Shown piece by piece: positions 25,335 to 38,280 of a stretch of 64,000 bases of DNA (within the stretch, counting starts at the first letter, position 1; every line of letters starts with the position of its first letter). Position numbers and translations under genes: made by a program. The stretch spans positions 29,888,874 to 29,952,873 of the forward strand of contig NC_134184.1 of the NCBI RefSeq assembly GCF_964188355.1, in the 5' to 3' direction. The notes under the pieces are model-generated. The model had not been told where the DNA came from and ran no database searches. It saw only the letters and a program-made list of their open reading frames with translations. This DNA comes from Buteo buteo (Eukaryota; Chordata; Aves; Accipitriformes; Accipitridae).

Positions 25335-28300
25335 CGTGTCAGATAAAAAATAAATTGTTACGGCTGCCTAATCCCTGTCTGAGACAGTCATGCTCGCATC
25401 ACCTGTATGCCCATATACCACAAGTGGTGGACGAATGGTCAAAAACTCCTTTTGGAGGGAACAAGTGGCATCTACACAACACAGTGCCAGGAGCACACCG
25501 TAAACTCAAGGTATATCTTGTTGGTTTGCCTCCATCACCTCCTCTGAGCAGATCCATCCTGGGCAGATGATGAACACAATGTTTGAGGAGCCCAGCATCC
25601 CAGGAGGACCCTAAGAAGTAGGTAGAAAACATCCCAACTCTCTGTCTTGTTGCCTTGCCACTATGATTGTGTCCTGAGCCTGTCGTGCACTAGGAATTGA
25701 GTAGCACCAGTCTGGTCCCTTCATGGCTAAGACACAGGCTCTCAGGCTCCACTTCGTGTATGAGGAGAAGAGACTTCAGCACAGAGGCAAAAATAACCTG
25801 GAAACATCGTCATATCCATGCAGCTGCCTTCGAGCTCCAGCTTCTGTCCCAAATCTGTATGTACCTGGTCCTTAGCATTTCGTAGGCTCATACGATGGTG
25901 GGATAATTCAGGCTGGAGGTCCAGAGCAGGGCAGCAGGCGTTGTTCCCCAGCTTCACGACTCTGTCCTGAATCACCTGCAGCACTGTCTCCTTGTATTGC
26001 TGCCCAGGAGGGTCTCCTGGTAGCAGCAGCCAGGTGTGTTGGCCATATCCAAACAAATGTCAATAAGATCTTGGTTTTTCTTAGTGTCTGTTTCAAGGCT
26101 AGATAACATTTTAACCCTTCACACTCATGTTTAAGTGACGTACATGTATGTGCAGGGGCTTGGCATGAGGTTTTGGAAGACCCAGGAGCCTCCAGAACAG
26201 TGATGGAGGATGATGAGAGGGTGAAGGAGCTCCTTGGGGCACTGCTCATGTCTGCTCTGTAGCATCCACATCACGGTGTGGACAGTCTACTAGCCCACAT
26301 CCAATTCACCCCAGTGTAATTTTTAGTTCACTTTAGAAAGTAGAGTGTGTGCAAAATGACATGTATAGGGACTGAGAACCTGGCAAGTAGTAGGGGAGCA
26401 TTTTAATTTGACAATATAGAAACATCCTGTCAATGCCAGTTATTTTTTATGCCTTTGAAGCTGTGTGTCCAGCCTGAAAGAAAAAAAACTGCCCAATTTT
26501 AAAAATCAGAGGCCTGATTTTAACGGTGAACCTGAGCAGTTCCAATATGAAGTTAGGCTTTCTGAAAGTCTCATGAGCCCCAAATGACTGTATTCTGAGT
26601 CGTCTTTTTGCAATAAGGGAACATGATAACAGAGAGAAGATGCTAGGAAGTATGTTGCAGTTATGGGTGACTAAAGATGCTCTTAAAACTTCTTTCTGAG
26701 GATCTTAAGGCTAAATATATCTTTTTCTCTGGAAGTGTCTCCCTCTGCAGAATGATGAGCTTGGAAGTGAAACCCTTGGTGCTACTTGCTTAAGAACTGC
26801 TAGTTAGAAAATAAAATTACCTCTATCATCCAAGGATTTTCAGGTAAACTTTGTACTTCCCATCTAAAAAGAAATCAGTCAGTCAGAACAATGGGTTTCC
26901 CTGGAAAAAGGGGACATTTTATAAGCAAAACCAATGACTATGCTTAACATGGTGTTAGGGGAATCTCTTAAAATCACAAATACAAGCAAATACTATTCAG
27001 TGAACCCAGCAGCAAACTAAGTCCCTATTTATTCCTCAAAACCAAGTTGCCATTGCAGGAGTTTTGGATTCCTGGCAGGATCACCTGAATCTGTATGCAT
27101 AGGGCCCATGACAGTAAACACGCTCGGATCTGCCAAGTCTACCGGCTTTCCCAACAGAGTGCTGGTTTTGATCCTGTCTGTGAGGATATTGGACCAGCTT
27201 AGTGCTTTTCCAAGGGGAGCTCCAGGTTTCATGTGGGTATTTCACAAAAGTAATGTGCTTTTTGTATGCGTGAGAGATGACTACCGAAAGAAAAACTATA
27301 ATTTTCTGTTCTTGCTTGCACTTTAAGGTGTTTGAAGATAAGCCAAAAATGGGTGCGCTTTTTTCTTTTTTTTCTTTTTTTTTTTGAGAAAGGGAATATT
27401 TACTTTGCTGTATATTATACATTCCAAAAATAACCTGGTTTTTTCAATGGGGATATTAAGAACTGGGAAGATGCTTTTCCACCTACAAGGCTAAAGGTTG
27501 TGTTTGGATACTCATTTCATTTAGTGTCAATGTAAATCTGCTCAGTCAGGGAATTCTGCATTACCTTGCCAGCTGCTAGCCTTGCCAGCCTCTGCATCCA
27601 GACCTTTTCTACCAGGTGTCCCTTAGATGTTTGGCCCAAATCAGTGCGAGCACTTCTTTTCTCCAGTCCTCTCGCCTCAGCACCATCCCAGAAAAAAGTG
27701 GTTAATCTCTAGCCTTTCTATTTCTGCCTGTGCCATTGAAGAGGTAACACCGGTGTTACCTTCGCACACCACTGCCCTTGTCGTGTCCAAGGGCAGAGAC
27801 GTTCCCTCGGCACAGCGATAGGAAGGGACCCGTCAGTCGTCCTACATGTTTAAAAAGTGGTAGCTCAACACTCTAAGTGTGAGGACTAGAAACTGGGAGA
27901 AGCATCCCAGAAAAGTGAAGTAGGTGGTTAGAAGCTACTGGTGTGGTCAGGGGCAAAGTTCGTCAGCAAATATGACCTTCCTCCAAGCCAGTGGATTTGG
28001 GGCTGTGATGGAGTTCCATCTCCAGGGTAAGCATGGCTTTCTGTTTTCTTCCTCTCTCTTACGGTCCAGTTGATCCAAATCCAATTTTCTCTCCATTTTC
28101 TTTCAAAAGAAATATAAATAAATACTTGGGTTTTCTTTGCTCAATTATCTTCAATGCTCATCATGCTCAGGGTTCCTATTTTGCTCTAGTAAAGAGGTAA
28201 ACAGTCTGGGAAATGTCTTGGAAGCAGCATGGGGTTTTAACAGGTTGCTCCATGAGACTGTGTACAAAAGGTTTTGAAGAGAGGAAACTAGTAGTCGTAG

Positions 28301-28955
28301 TAAAAGATGAAAAATAATAAGAAGAAAAAGCTCAGAGTCTCACAAACTGTTTTTAAAATGCTTAAAATAAGGAGAGCTTCTGGGACACAAGGGAGCCAAG
28401 AGTTGAAAATGGATTGACATTTCTGCGTTTCTTTTTTGACACTGCTAGGGTTGATAAAGTGATAATTGGGCTACAGAGTATGCCAACAGTCACTGCTTCA
28501 TCCTACTCCTTTACCCCCTCAGGACTTGTCACCACTGAATAAAGGGTAAAAATGATATTAGAAATGCCTGCAGTTTTGAGACTGTGTAAATTAAGAAGCT
28601 TGTGCTTTTTAATGCTTTATGGCTGATTTGAGGCAAATCAAATTTCCAGACCGATTTCCTCCCCCGCTCCCCAGAAATGAAAGGAGATTGGGTTACATGC
28701 TCTTTACTAGTAGGATCTAGAGTCCACAGAGCTGGTGCATGGACCTCAGTTGTGTCTGCATTTCTGTAGACTTAACAGTGGAGGTACACAGATGTTGTCC
28801 ACACACAGAGCGCAAAACAAGGACAAATGTCAGTGCATATATAACACTGGGTCTCCCAGAGGACTAGACGGTGAATAATACAGTACTAACAACCACACAA
28901 AGTATTTTTCAGTATATCTTCTGCTGCACAGCCTGGATATCCAGTCCAAGGCTGG
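25335..28955. other. Unique, AT-rich non-coding sequence
   Basis: No gene is recognised. A T-rich tract of TTTTC-type words lies at 27359-27385. The longest open frames are about 113 codons on the minus strand near 26.0 and 27.2 kb, with no protein-like features. Confidence 0.5.
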
Positions 28956-28958
28956 GGG

Positions 28959-28983
28959 TGTGCGTGTGTGTGTGTGTGTGTGT
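28959..28983. repeat. (TG)n dinucleotide microsatellite
   Basis: About twelve TG units with a single C interruption at 28963. It is a short, likely polymorphic array. Confidence 0.9.
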
Positions 28984-28984
28984 C

Positions 28985-29785
28985 ATATTTTAACTTTTTT
29001 TGTTCTGATTCAGAAAAACAAATCTTTTTTTGTAAAAATTTCACAAAAAGAAATTTCCATTAAAGACATTCGCCACTGGTTGGAGAAGTATGTAGTTTAG
29101 GAAAATTTTGAATATCCATTTAAAAACTCCCTAATCAATTCACTTGATTTCCAAGTGAATTGGATTTTATTTTAACATTTGTTACTTAATTTTAGATTCT
29201 TTCATGAGATTTTAAACATATGGCTTCTAATTTTGTGACATTTTATATGCAAAACCAATACTTGCTTAGAAAACAACTTATTCTATAGTAGTCAAAATAT
29301 TATAAAATATTCAGAGTGTAAATAACTATGATTGAATAAAAAACCCTTACATTCTGGAAGTTAGTGTCTCCTGTTGATTTGCAAAGAATAATTTGTTGCA
29401 TTGCTCAGGGAAAGATGAGCTCTGAGCACAACATCTACAGGGGTTTTAACTTCTTATTTAATTAAAATATGAGTTAGGTGCATGAATATGAATTATGTGA
29501 GTGTACCTGGTAGCAGCTTTTTCCAATTTCCTAGCATTCACTTGCTACCATTACCTATGTAGCTTAGATAATGTCATAAGCTCCTAGGCCATTTTTATCC
29601 TGGCTTTATCAGGTAAACTCTATGAAAAAATTAAAATTGATAATCCCTCCATAGCTTCTGGGACGGAAGAGCATGGGAATGGCAAACAGAACAGAGTATG
29701 AGTGTGGCCGAACTAAAGGCATGATAAAATTTGAGCAAATATTTGTTGGAAGCGGCTAGTGTACTTACCTGACTCTCTTTATGCT
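28985..29785. other. AT-rich non-coding sequence
   Basis: Strongly AT-rich with no gene. It contains an 11-bp perfect inverted repeat at 29136-29162, listed separately. Confidence 0.5.
29136..29162. other. Perfect 11-bp inverted repeat
   Basis: CAATTCACTTG (29136-29146) is followed by a 5-base spacer and its exact reverse complement CAAGTGAATTG (29152-29162). Each arm contains a CACTTG/CAAGTG core, close to the published NK-2 homeodomain consensus. It could form a small hairpin or bind a dimer. Function is inferred only from the motif. Confidence 0.6.
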
Positions 29786-29925
29786 CCATCCCTGGAAACA
29801 TTGCAGGCCAGGTTGGATGATGCTCTGAGCAACCTGATGCCGTTGAAGATGTCCCTGCTCATTGCAGGGGGATCGGACTAGATGACCTTCCAACCCAAAC
29901 CGTTCTACAATCCATTCTATTAGAA
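29786..29925 (+). repeat. CR1 LINE 3' end, typical avian form
   Basis: The text has the standard bird CR1 tail order: 'catccctggaaacattgcaggccaggttggatg', 'ctctgagcaacctgat', 'gatgtccctgctcattgcaggggg', 'ggactagatgaccttccaaccc' and a terminal 'ccattctatt' octamer remnant. It is 5'-truncated to about 140 bp, which is usual for CR1. This is the clearest single pointer to a bird genome. Confidence 0.92.
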
Positions 29926-29929
29926 AACA

Positions 29930-31365
29930 TGGTAAATTCACCACTCATTAAATTGATTTTTTCAGGTTTTTTTTGTATATTTTTGATTGATTAACATCCC
30001 TTTAGCACCTTATACTCTCACACACAAAAGTTAAGCTCATTTCATGTCTCCCTTCTGAAATGACCATAGCTTAATACTGAAGCCTTCCTTCTGTCCTGGA
30101 CTACACATGCAGTCATCCTCAGGAGGAAACACAGTTAATATAAATCATATTTAAAGACTTTGGCCACAAAGATACAGGCTACATTCACATGATAGAAGCT
30201 CAGAAACACTTTTGTAAGACCAAGCCAAAAGTACCAGAAGCCTGACTCCTCTTTACCCCTGGCTTCCCATTGATTTTGCATCATGTTTTCAATGGCCAAC
30301 TTCAAACAGACCTCTGCTTATAAGTCACATTGCCCATGAGCAGCTGGAGTGGGACTCGTCTCACCTGATTTCTGATGTCTATAGTACAGGATTTTATCTC
30401 CAGGCTCACCAGTGAGTTTTCTTAAAGTTGATGGAGAAAAACAGGTACCTCTGTACCGCGCGTTGGCTCATCCTCTCCTGCCTGCATTTACGTTCCCCTG
30501 CTCTTAATGTGTTTTGTTCCCTGAATAAAATGGTAAAACACAGCAGTGCAGATGCTGCATGTGCCTCCCTGCCAGTTCAGAGGAGATGAGTCGTACGGCC
30601 CCAGCCACAGAGCCTTGGATACAACCTTGAGCTGTATTATTTGGGGTCTTTCTCTGATTTGATCTCCCGTGCATCAGGCAGGACAACAGCCCACAAGCAC
30701 CCTGAGGGTAGTTCTTGCTGCTGGGTGCTGCCCCACCAGGCTAGCAGAGCTTCTGAGAGGTGAGACGTGGGGCTTTAGGAGCCTCCTAAAAATGCCTCGA
30801 GCTGCCGAAGGGTATGCATAGCACCTGATGCCACTGCTTTCTTTACTCAACCACGATAAGGACAGGGCTTGTAACTCAACAGCCCATCAGGAGGCATTTT
30901 CATTTAACTCCCCAACTCTTTTCAATTCCGAATTTCAATGTTAAGCTATTACCATGCTGAAATGTGAAAAATATAGCCAAGGGGTACCTTTAGCTATTGT
31001 AGCTGTTGGCTCACTCCTGGGAGAGGCAGGACTGCATAATTTATCTGATGTTTCTCCTGAGTAAGAAGAACATATTTTCAAAATCAAAACTGAAGATAGG
31101 TTTGTGGTAACAGTGCTGAGATTCCTAAGATAGTTCTGTGCTAGTGCCCCGGCTGTCTGTCTGATAAGCCCTGCTAATGTTGCTCTTGGCACCCTCCGGC
31201 TGCCTGGCAAGTGGGTATAGTCCTCTCAATGGAGCATTTTTCCAGTACCAGAGCTGAACTGGAAAGTGAACCTGAGGGCACAAGTCAGCGGCCGAGCCTG
31301 TGGAATGCAAAAGGAATCCAGACATTTAATTCCCTGGTAGCTCTCTGGAAAATCCCTGCCTCACT
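29930..31365. other. Unique non-coding sequence
   Basis: No gene or repeat is recognised. Confidence 0.5.
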
Positions 31366-31369
31366 GCTC

Positions 31370-31500
31370 TCCGTAGCTTCAGCACGTAACCCCGAGCAGC
31401 CGGCATCGCCAGCGAGCACTAGAACAGCCGGGAGAGTGTGTGCTCGTGGGGCATTTCTCTTCGCAAACGCTTTGTCACACGCCGGAGATGCTGTTCCAGG
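31370..31500. other. Small CpG-rich patch
   Basis: About 13 CpGs lie in roughly 120 bp, in words such as 'accccgagcagccggcatcgccagcgag'. It lies just upstream of an A/G-rich tract. It produces an open frame of about 114 codons on the plus strand that is not protein-like. It could be a small regulatory patch or the GC-rich remains of something older. Confidence 0.3.
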
Positions 31501-31552
31501 GATCTGCTATTTTCCTGGCAAACCTGTGGCAAGTGCCACAAATCTTAGAAAT

Positions 31553-31607
31553 TAAAAAAGAAAAAAAAAAAAAAAGAAAAAGAAAAAAAAGAAAAAAAAA
31601 AGGAGGG
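31553..31607. repeat. Poly-A/G low-complexity tract
   Basis: Long A-runs are interrupted by single Gs, ending in AAGGAGGG. No retroposed gene was recognised immediately upstream, so a processed pseudogene tail is not supported. Confidence 0.9.
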
Positions 31608-31609
31608 AT

Positions 31610-33870
31610 GTGGTTGATTAAATCCTCTGTAAAAGAATCCTGGCCATTTTAGCAGGCATGGCATGTTGGGTGCTGATCCCTGCTGTTGGTAGCCTACAAA
31701 AGAAGCAAAAGACACACACCTCTGGGAGTATTTCTCTCTCTGACCTTGTCAGTGAGACCCCTTCTACAACCCACAGGGATCCCCAAGGGCAGTTCACCCC
31801 ATCTTGGCGTAGTATCTAAGGAGTAGCAGACCGAATCCCTCTCTGCGGGCCCGTCCTAGATGCTGACATGGAAGGAGCCAATACCTGTCTTTAAATGACC
31901 ACATTTAGGTGAGATGAACCCACCCTCCCATGTATATAAACATTTAGCTCATATGGCTGAAGCATACGGACTGTTGTGTTTGTAACTTCAGTACTCACCA
32001 TACACCAAAGAAGGCAAGTCTAGTTAAAATACAGAGAGCAAAAAAAGGATCTTTTTCCTCATGTCGCAATGCCTCTCCAGCACCGCTGCAAACATCACAG
32101 ATATCACTACATACAAGTAGCTCAAGTGGCCCCAAGATGTCGCAGATTTACTCCTACCTCCAGCTACAGAGTATGAAATCAGCAGCCGTGCCTCTGAAGC
32201 AAAGGTTAGCCATCACTCAGCAACCTCCTGATGGGTTGCCGGTGGCTTCTAAACAAACAGTTTCCATAAAGAAAAAGAAACTCGTTTAGGAACAAGCAAC
32301 TCCCACGTCAGCTGATGCTCAGCCAGCACACAGACAGATGCTGATGACTTTCAGCAGGGAGAAGGGTCAAACTCAAAAATCCCCTAAATTTCCTGACCTA
32401 GATGAGACAAGTCTCATCACGGATGAGAATGGTATCACCATTAACACCCCAAAATAACAATTAATGTCATGTCTAGGACTGGTAATGAGACATATCTGTT
32501 GAAGCGGTTTAGATTTCTTTTTTATAAAGCGTGATTGTCAGTGTGTGTGTTGTTGGAAATGCCCTATTAATTGAACAGATTGCAATATGAGATTGGAGTA
32601 TGACTTCACCAGGTGGGAAAGCATTTTACCCTAACGAAGGTTAATGACTTGCTGACAGTTCAGCCAAGTCATTATCAGCGATATCTGTTTGCTACCAGGA
32701 TGGGAGAGGACGGTCCCTGCCCACCAAAAAAGCCATCAGCATCCCTAGAGAGCTGAAGGCAGACACTAGCCTTGGGGCAGGAGCGTGGAAGATGCATCCC
32801 GAATAAATTAATACCGATAATCCCGGGAGTGAAGAGTGACTTGAAGAGAAGCCCAGGGGACCCCAAGGAAGGGGAAGCAAATGAACTGAGGTTTTCTGTC
32901 AGGAGAGAGTATTAAAGACATGAAGCTTAGGTAAGAAGTGGGTCCTCAGGTATGGCTCATTAGGTGGGAGTGAAAGAAGTCTTCTTGGAGCTGATCTTAA
33001 GATAAGCGAATAAGTGCTTGTGCTTTTGTCCTCTTCCCCTATCTCTAGGTCCTTTCAGGATTTTGTTTGCATTTAGGCTCTGTAAATAAGCACAAGTGTC
33101 TGCTATGTGTTAGACTGGTGTTAAGGCTGATGAGAATGTGTCCCAGGCACCTGGCAAACAGCAAGCTATTCCCTGTTGCATGGCTGCTGCAATCCTCAAC
33201 CTTAAACACTGGTGCCCCAGCTGTGGGCTGAAATTCATTTCTGTGGGCATTTAGACTGAAAAAGAGTGCTTCCCCGCATAAGTGCAGAGGCTGCACATTT
33301 AGGAATGAGAAGGAGGAGGATCTGTTTGGAAGAAAAGCTTTCCAATGACTTGTATTAGCCAGGAAAGTGCATAGCTCTCCAGCAAAACACTAAGAGAGCG
33401 TCCAGACCCCCAGGGTTTTAGTAACAGATATATGTTAGCAAAAAACATTACATTTCAAGTAACAAGACTCCAGTGAAATGAGTAATCATGTAAAAGTGGA
33501 AGATTGGCTGATTTCCTTTCTCTATAGCAATTTTACAGACAACAATTCTGCGTGATGCCATGGTTTAGCTCATCAAGCGTATGACATCTTTAAGGTGGGC
33601 ATGACTTCTGTATGAATGTCTCTAAATAAAAATACTCTCATTTGCAGACAGGAGGAGTACATACAGCTCACATGGAAATGCCTCTGAAAAAATACAACTG
33701 TTCATACCTGTATTGTGAGTTTGTGCATGCACACAGTGTGATATTACACTGACATCGTGATCCCAGCCAGCCAAAACTTCAAACTAATCCTAGTTCCCTT
33801 CTGCCCCTTTTGGCAGGGACACATCAACGCGTGTCAGATGAAGTTAGCCCACATGGTGTAACCCATGAAA
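31610..33870. other. Unique non-coding sequence
   Basis: No gene or repeat family is recognised. Confidence 0.5.
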
Positions 33871-33874
33871 CCCG

Positions 33875-34421
33875 GGTAGTGGGTCTGGCTGGGATGGGGT
33901 TAACTCTCCCCATAGCAGCCCACATAGTGCTGTGCTTTGCATTTGTGGCTCAGAGGGTGAGGATAACCGACCCATGTGTTGGGTGCTGCTGTCTCTCCAA
34001 CACCCCCCAAAGGCCGGTGGGCAAGAGGTTGGGAGGGGACACAGCCAGGACAGCTGGCCCCAGCTGACCAAAGGGATATCCCATACCATACGACATTGTG
34101 CTTAACAATAAAAGCTAAGAGAAAAGGGGAGGGAGGGGGGACATTTGTTATTAATGTCTTCCGAAGCAGCCACTACGCATACTGGGGTCTTGCTTCCCAC
34201 AAAGCGGCTGGACATCACCTGCTGATAGGAAGCAGAGAATAAATCTCCTCCGGTTTTGCTTTGCTTCTGCACACAACCTTTCCTTTTTTTTCATTAGACT
34301 GATGTTATCTTGACCCATGAGGTTTTTTACATCTTGTTTTCTCCCCCTGGTCTGCTGAGGAAGGCAAGTGAGCGAGCGGCTGGGTGGGTGTCTGGCAGCC
34401 AGCCCAGGTCAGCCCACCACA
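33875..34421 (+). mobile_element. Solo LTR of avian ERVL type
   Basis: The block follows the common avian ERVL LTR along its whole length. It has 'tctggctgggatggggttaac' near the start, then 'tagtgctgtgctttg.atttgtggc' and 'gttgggaggggacacagcc'. Next come 'cagctgaccaaagggatat.ccataccata' and a TATA-like 'aataaaagcta' at about 34107-34117. A G-rich run follows, then 'cttgacccatgagg', and it closes with 'gtgagcgagcggctg' and 'gtcagcccaccaca'. It is about 547 bp with no internal gag/pol sequence on either side, so it is a recombinant solo LTR. The 5' TG has decayed to GG and I could not define a target duplication. A 5-bp pair, 'ccaca', at 33849-33853 and 34417-34421 was considered but fits a less likely start. 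Confidence 0.85.
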
Positions 34422-34424
34422 CCA

Positions 34425-37400
34425 GCTATGGTACATCTGGTCCTGGATGAATGAGTGCGGTACTCGTCATGCTCCCAGATGACTGACTGGGAACAGCCCT
34501 TGTTCAGAAAGCCAACTTATAGTACTTTAGAAATTAAAGCAAACGCGTGGGAGAGAGAGAACTTCCATCCTGTGGTCAGTGGAGCAAGACTGCCTATGTA
34601 GGATTGTATCAAAGTGACACGTGACTGTATTACCCACTGATTTCTTCTCCTCATGGCAACAGTATGAGTAGCCACTTGTGCTAAGAGGGCAGATAGAGGA
34701 GTGACGTGAGAGGCAGCCATCCCCTCCTGCAGACCTCTTCTTGTGACCCCATGGGAATTCTCAAGCACCCACCTATGCCCGTGTGTATTTGCCCCGACCA
34801 AAAATATGAAGAACATAATGGGATCCATTTTTAGCTCAGTGCAACTAAAGCTATGTAAATCTAATACTGTTAGTAGCAGAATTTAGTACAATGACCTGAA
34901 AACCTAATCCAAATTTGTCATTTTGTTATGGGTTGTTTGGGATTTTTTTGCTTTTTATAATGCAGCTTCTTTAACCCAGATGAATTGTTATGTGATTAAG
35001 GGACCTGCTCGGATACAGGAGATAAGAGATTTGCCAACCACATAGATAGGTGACATGCAATTAACTGAGTAATTTTAGCATCTTAGTGCCTCAGGTCCTT
35101 TATTTATTCAGAGATGGTATTTTCCCCTTCGTTTGTCAGAGAGGGTTGTGTAGAATGCAGGGAACACCTGCCACGGCCTTTAATCATTTCAGCTGCTATA
35201 AAACTCAACGTATTAATGGACCCTTGAAAATTTGGCTCAATGGAATGAACGGCTGAGAAAAAATAACATTGGGAAGTGCGTGTTCCACTCTCTAAACTGT
35301 ACTTAAGGTCTATATTAAAGACTCTGTTAAGGTCCTATTGGTCTTATTGGTGATTTTTCTTTTTACTTAGTGGGATTGACTCCATATCATAGCCTTGTAC
35401 TCTTTTAGCTATTATCCCAGGCTGGAGGAGTTGCTGCTCTTTCCTCTTTGCCATAAATATGTAGCTGTAGCCTACTTGTGAGGTCCTTGGCTGCCTGGCA
35501 GGCCTTCAAAATGAGGAGGGCAAACTGGAGGAGTGTAGTTTCTTCCTTGCTCTTCTTGTGTAGCCTTGCCTGTTTGGATTCCCACAGCAGATCTACTGAT
35601 GGTTTCTGAGTTTTTCTCTAGTACAGTGGTCCTCACAAACACTGAAAGATGCCAGCTGCCTGCCTGTGTGTCTCGCCCCTAAAATTTTGGGTGCTTCCCC
35701 AGCTCCCTAGATCTTTCATGATTCACGGATGCTCATGGGGAGTAAGACCCTGAACACAACAGTGCTTTGGAGACGAGGTTTCAAATCCACATCTGCAGAA
35801 AGTAACTGGCCTCGTCTTCTTACAAGGCAGCAGAAACACCAGGGAAGTTCAGCTCTGATCTCAGCCCTCACATCTCAGGCTCGCTGTGGTGTGCTAAGTC
35901 ATTGGAACACGTACAGCCTTGGAGTAACTAAGTGGGTGTGAGAGTGTCTGCGGCTCCTGGGCACCTGTTGGTTTCAATGTCAGAACCCGAAAAAGCTTAT
36001 TAAAAGACATGACGTGGTCCATTTATTTTGGTCGAGGGTTTTCAGCCGTGCAGTTTGATTTGCCTGTGGGTGACAGGTTATACTGGGCAGTTCTCTATTC
36101 AGCCTCAGTCTTCTAGTGTTGTAGATCACAACCTTATCTTGTTTGTTCCACAGCCCTCCTCCCAGTTCGCCCTCCTGCACCAGCATACAGTTGCTTTATT
36201 TTTAGATAATTAACCTTTTCTTTTGCCAGCAGTAGATGAAGTGCAGGGCTTCATAATTGATGTGCTGTTGTCTTTGACTTCTCTACACTCCCGTGGGGGC
36301 TTTCAATCATTGTTAGGGCTGGAGTCTCGGTCTGAATCCATGACACAGAGCTGCCTTGTTATTTACCCTGAGTAGGAATGCAGCAGAAATCGATGAAATG
36401 AATGATTATTATTACCCAGAACTGAGTGGAATTCAGATGCTGAATGATGCGCCTAAATGAATTTTTAAAAAGGCCGAGGTGCACAGCGGCTGCGTAATAC
36501 CGAGTTACACTTGAAAGCACAGCTCTCGTTAGGAGGTGAACATTTGACTCTAACTGGATTTTCAGTGCCTAGTTAGCAGGAAAATGTAAGAGATTTTATT
36601 GACTAAAAAATTTCTCAGGAGGCATGTTGGTTAAAGCATCACCTAAATATTGAAATAAAAGGCAATGCCAAGTCCAAGTACAGCCAAGAAGATAAGCCTT
36701 GGGAGGTCCTGTCCTGCAAGCCTAATTTTAACAAGCAGGCCTTAGAAATTAGTTTAAAGTACTGCCCATGCGCATACTGGCTAAATACAACTTTCATCCT
36801 GGGGCACGAGGTCTTTTAATCTTCAGATCACCGAAGGGTTGGGTTTTTATGGAGGCGGTAAGCGGGATGTGATTCATGACTGCACACCATCACTTCTTAG
36901 CACTCAAGAACACTTGGAAAGTCAGCATGACCTGGGATTGCATCTGATTTTTCTAGAAAACCGGGTTCTGTACTAAAACTGTCTCAGAGTCTGGCATTGC
37001 AGGTGTAATGTAGCATGATTTGCAGCTACCATAAGATTTGCTGCTGATTGTGTTCCCTTGATTTGAGTTAAGCTACACTTTGCTTAGAAGTAAAGAAACG
37101 ATATGTGGGGGAGAGGGGAAGGGAAGTCCTTTCCTTCCCTCAGCCACGGACAGAGAATTTCATGGGCTATGCCTCGATTCCTTTTCCAACCCATCATTGT
37201 CCCCAGTACTCTGGACACGTATGTGGCTTTACTGCAGCAGTCAGGAGCTGTGTAGGGTCACAGTCTTGGTCTACTGGAAAACCAGGGTGAGATCATGTCA
37301 GAGCAGTTGCTGGTGCCCAAGGGACGTAATTGCAGCCCTTGTTTCTGCTGCATGCAGATGTTCATTCCCTGATGTAGGGAAGAGAAAGAGGACTGTGGTC

Positions 37401-38275
37401 GTTGGGCTGACCCCATATGCAGCTGAGCCCTTGCAACTCACCCGTAAACTCAAACACCCTTTACTCCTGCTCTTCACCATGCCTCTGCAGAGCACAAGTT
37501 TGCTGGCAGCCACAGAGAAGGTGCCCGGAGAAGGTGCCGGATGGTAAAGCGAGCAGCTACGTTGATCTGCCCTCCATCACCTCCAAGTCTCACCGTCTTC
37601 ATCCCCCTGTCCACGCCAGCCCCATCTCGGTGACGATGCATGGTGACAGGGACCGTGGGGGAGAGAAGTCCTCGCCTCAGCCTTGGACTGCACAGCCCTG
37701 TCTGGACTTTTATTGAGCCATCCAGAAGCACGCCTGCCTACACCGAGTAATTGCATTTTGTTGTGGCTGTTATAAAATACATTGGAAACATGTGTGGCTA
37801 GAAGGGCACGTTGAACTCCTGCATCTCAGTGCGCATTTTTTTACTCTGTTTTGTTTTGATTTAACGGGCCAAAGGAGACATTTCAATGAGGAGCTGGGGT
37901 GCTCTTGTAGTTTTTTGTTTTCTTCAATGGGCTGCAGGCGTGTGTATCGGGGAGGGAGCAAACTGAGGGCTGCTACAGGTTCAAAGAGAGGGTCTTGGCT
38001 TGGCTAAGTCAACTCGAATGGCAGCCCAGGGTAGCATCCCCTCCCTCTAGGACATTTTCCAGTGGCTCATGAAAAGGGGGTTCATCTCTAGGGGAGCATT
38101 TTGTGTCAGGGCAATACCTGATGAGAAACAGCAGCCTTTCTCGGCAGCACTTTGTGGATATTGTATCTGTCAGAGTCACATTCCCATTGCTACTCAAGGG
38201 ACAGGTTTGCTGCATCGCCCAGGGCTTCTGGCTGTCTATATCTGAGTGGGTTATCTCTTTGTTATTGGCAGTGGC
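34425..38275. other. Unique non-coding sequence
   Basis: No gene is recognised. A frame of about 155 codons (37080-37547, plus) and overlapping minus-strand frames were read. The amino-acid text is Cys/Ser-rich with no domain and is probably chance. Confidence 0.5.
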
Positions 38276-38280
38276 ACTTA

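Noticed and set aside
29763..29771. Perfect minus-strand donor CAG/GTAAGT
   Set aside because: It lies at the edge of the CR1 3' end and no acceptor with a pyrimidine tract lies at a sensible distance.
33849..34421. CCACA as a 5-bp target duplication of the ERVL LTR
   Set aside because: It would require the LTR to start at 33854, but similarity to the avian ERVL LTR begins only near 33875.
37080..37547. Plus-strand frame of 155 codons
   Set aside because: Unfamiliar Cys/Ser-rich text, overlapped by minus-strand frames, and no promoter or splice evidence.
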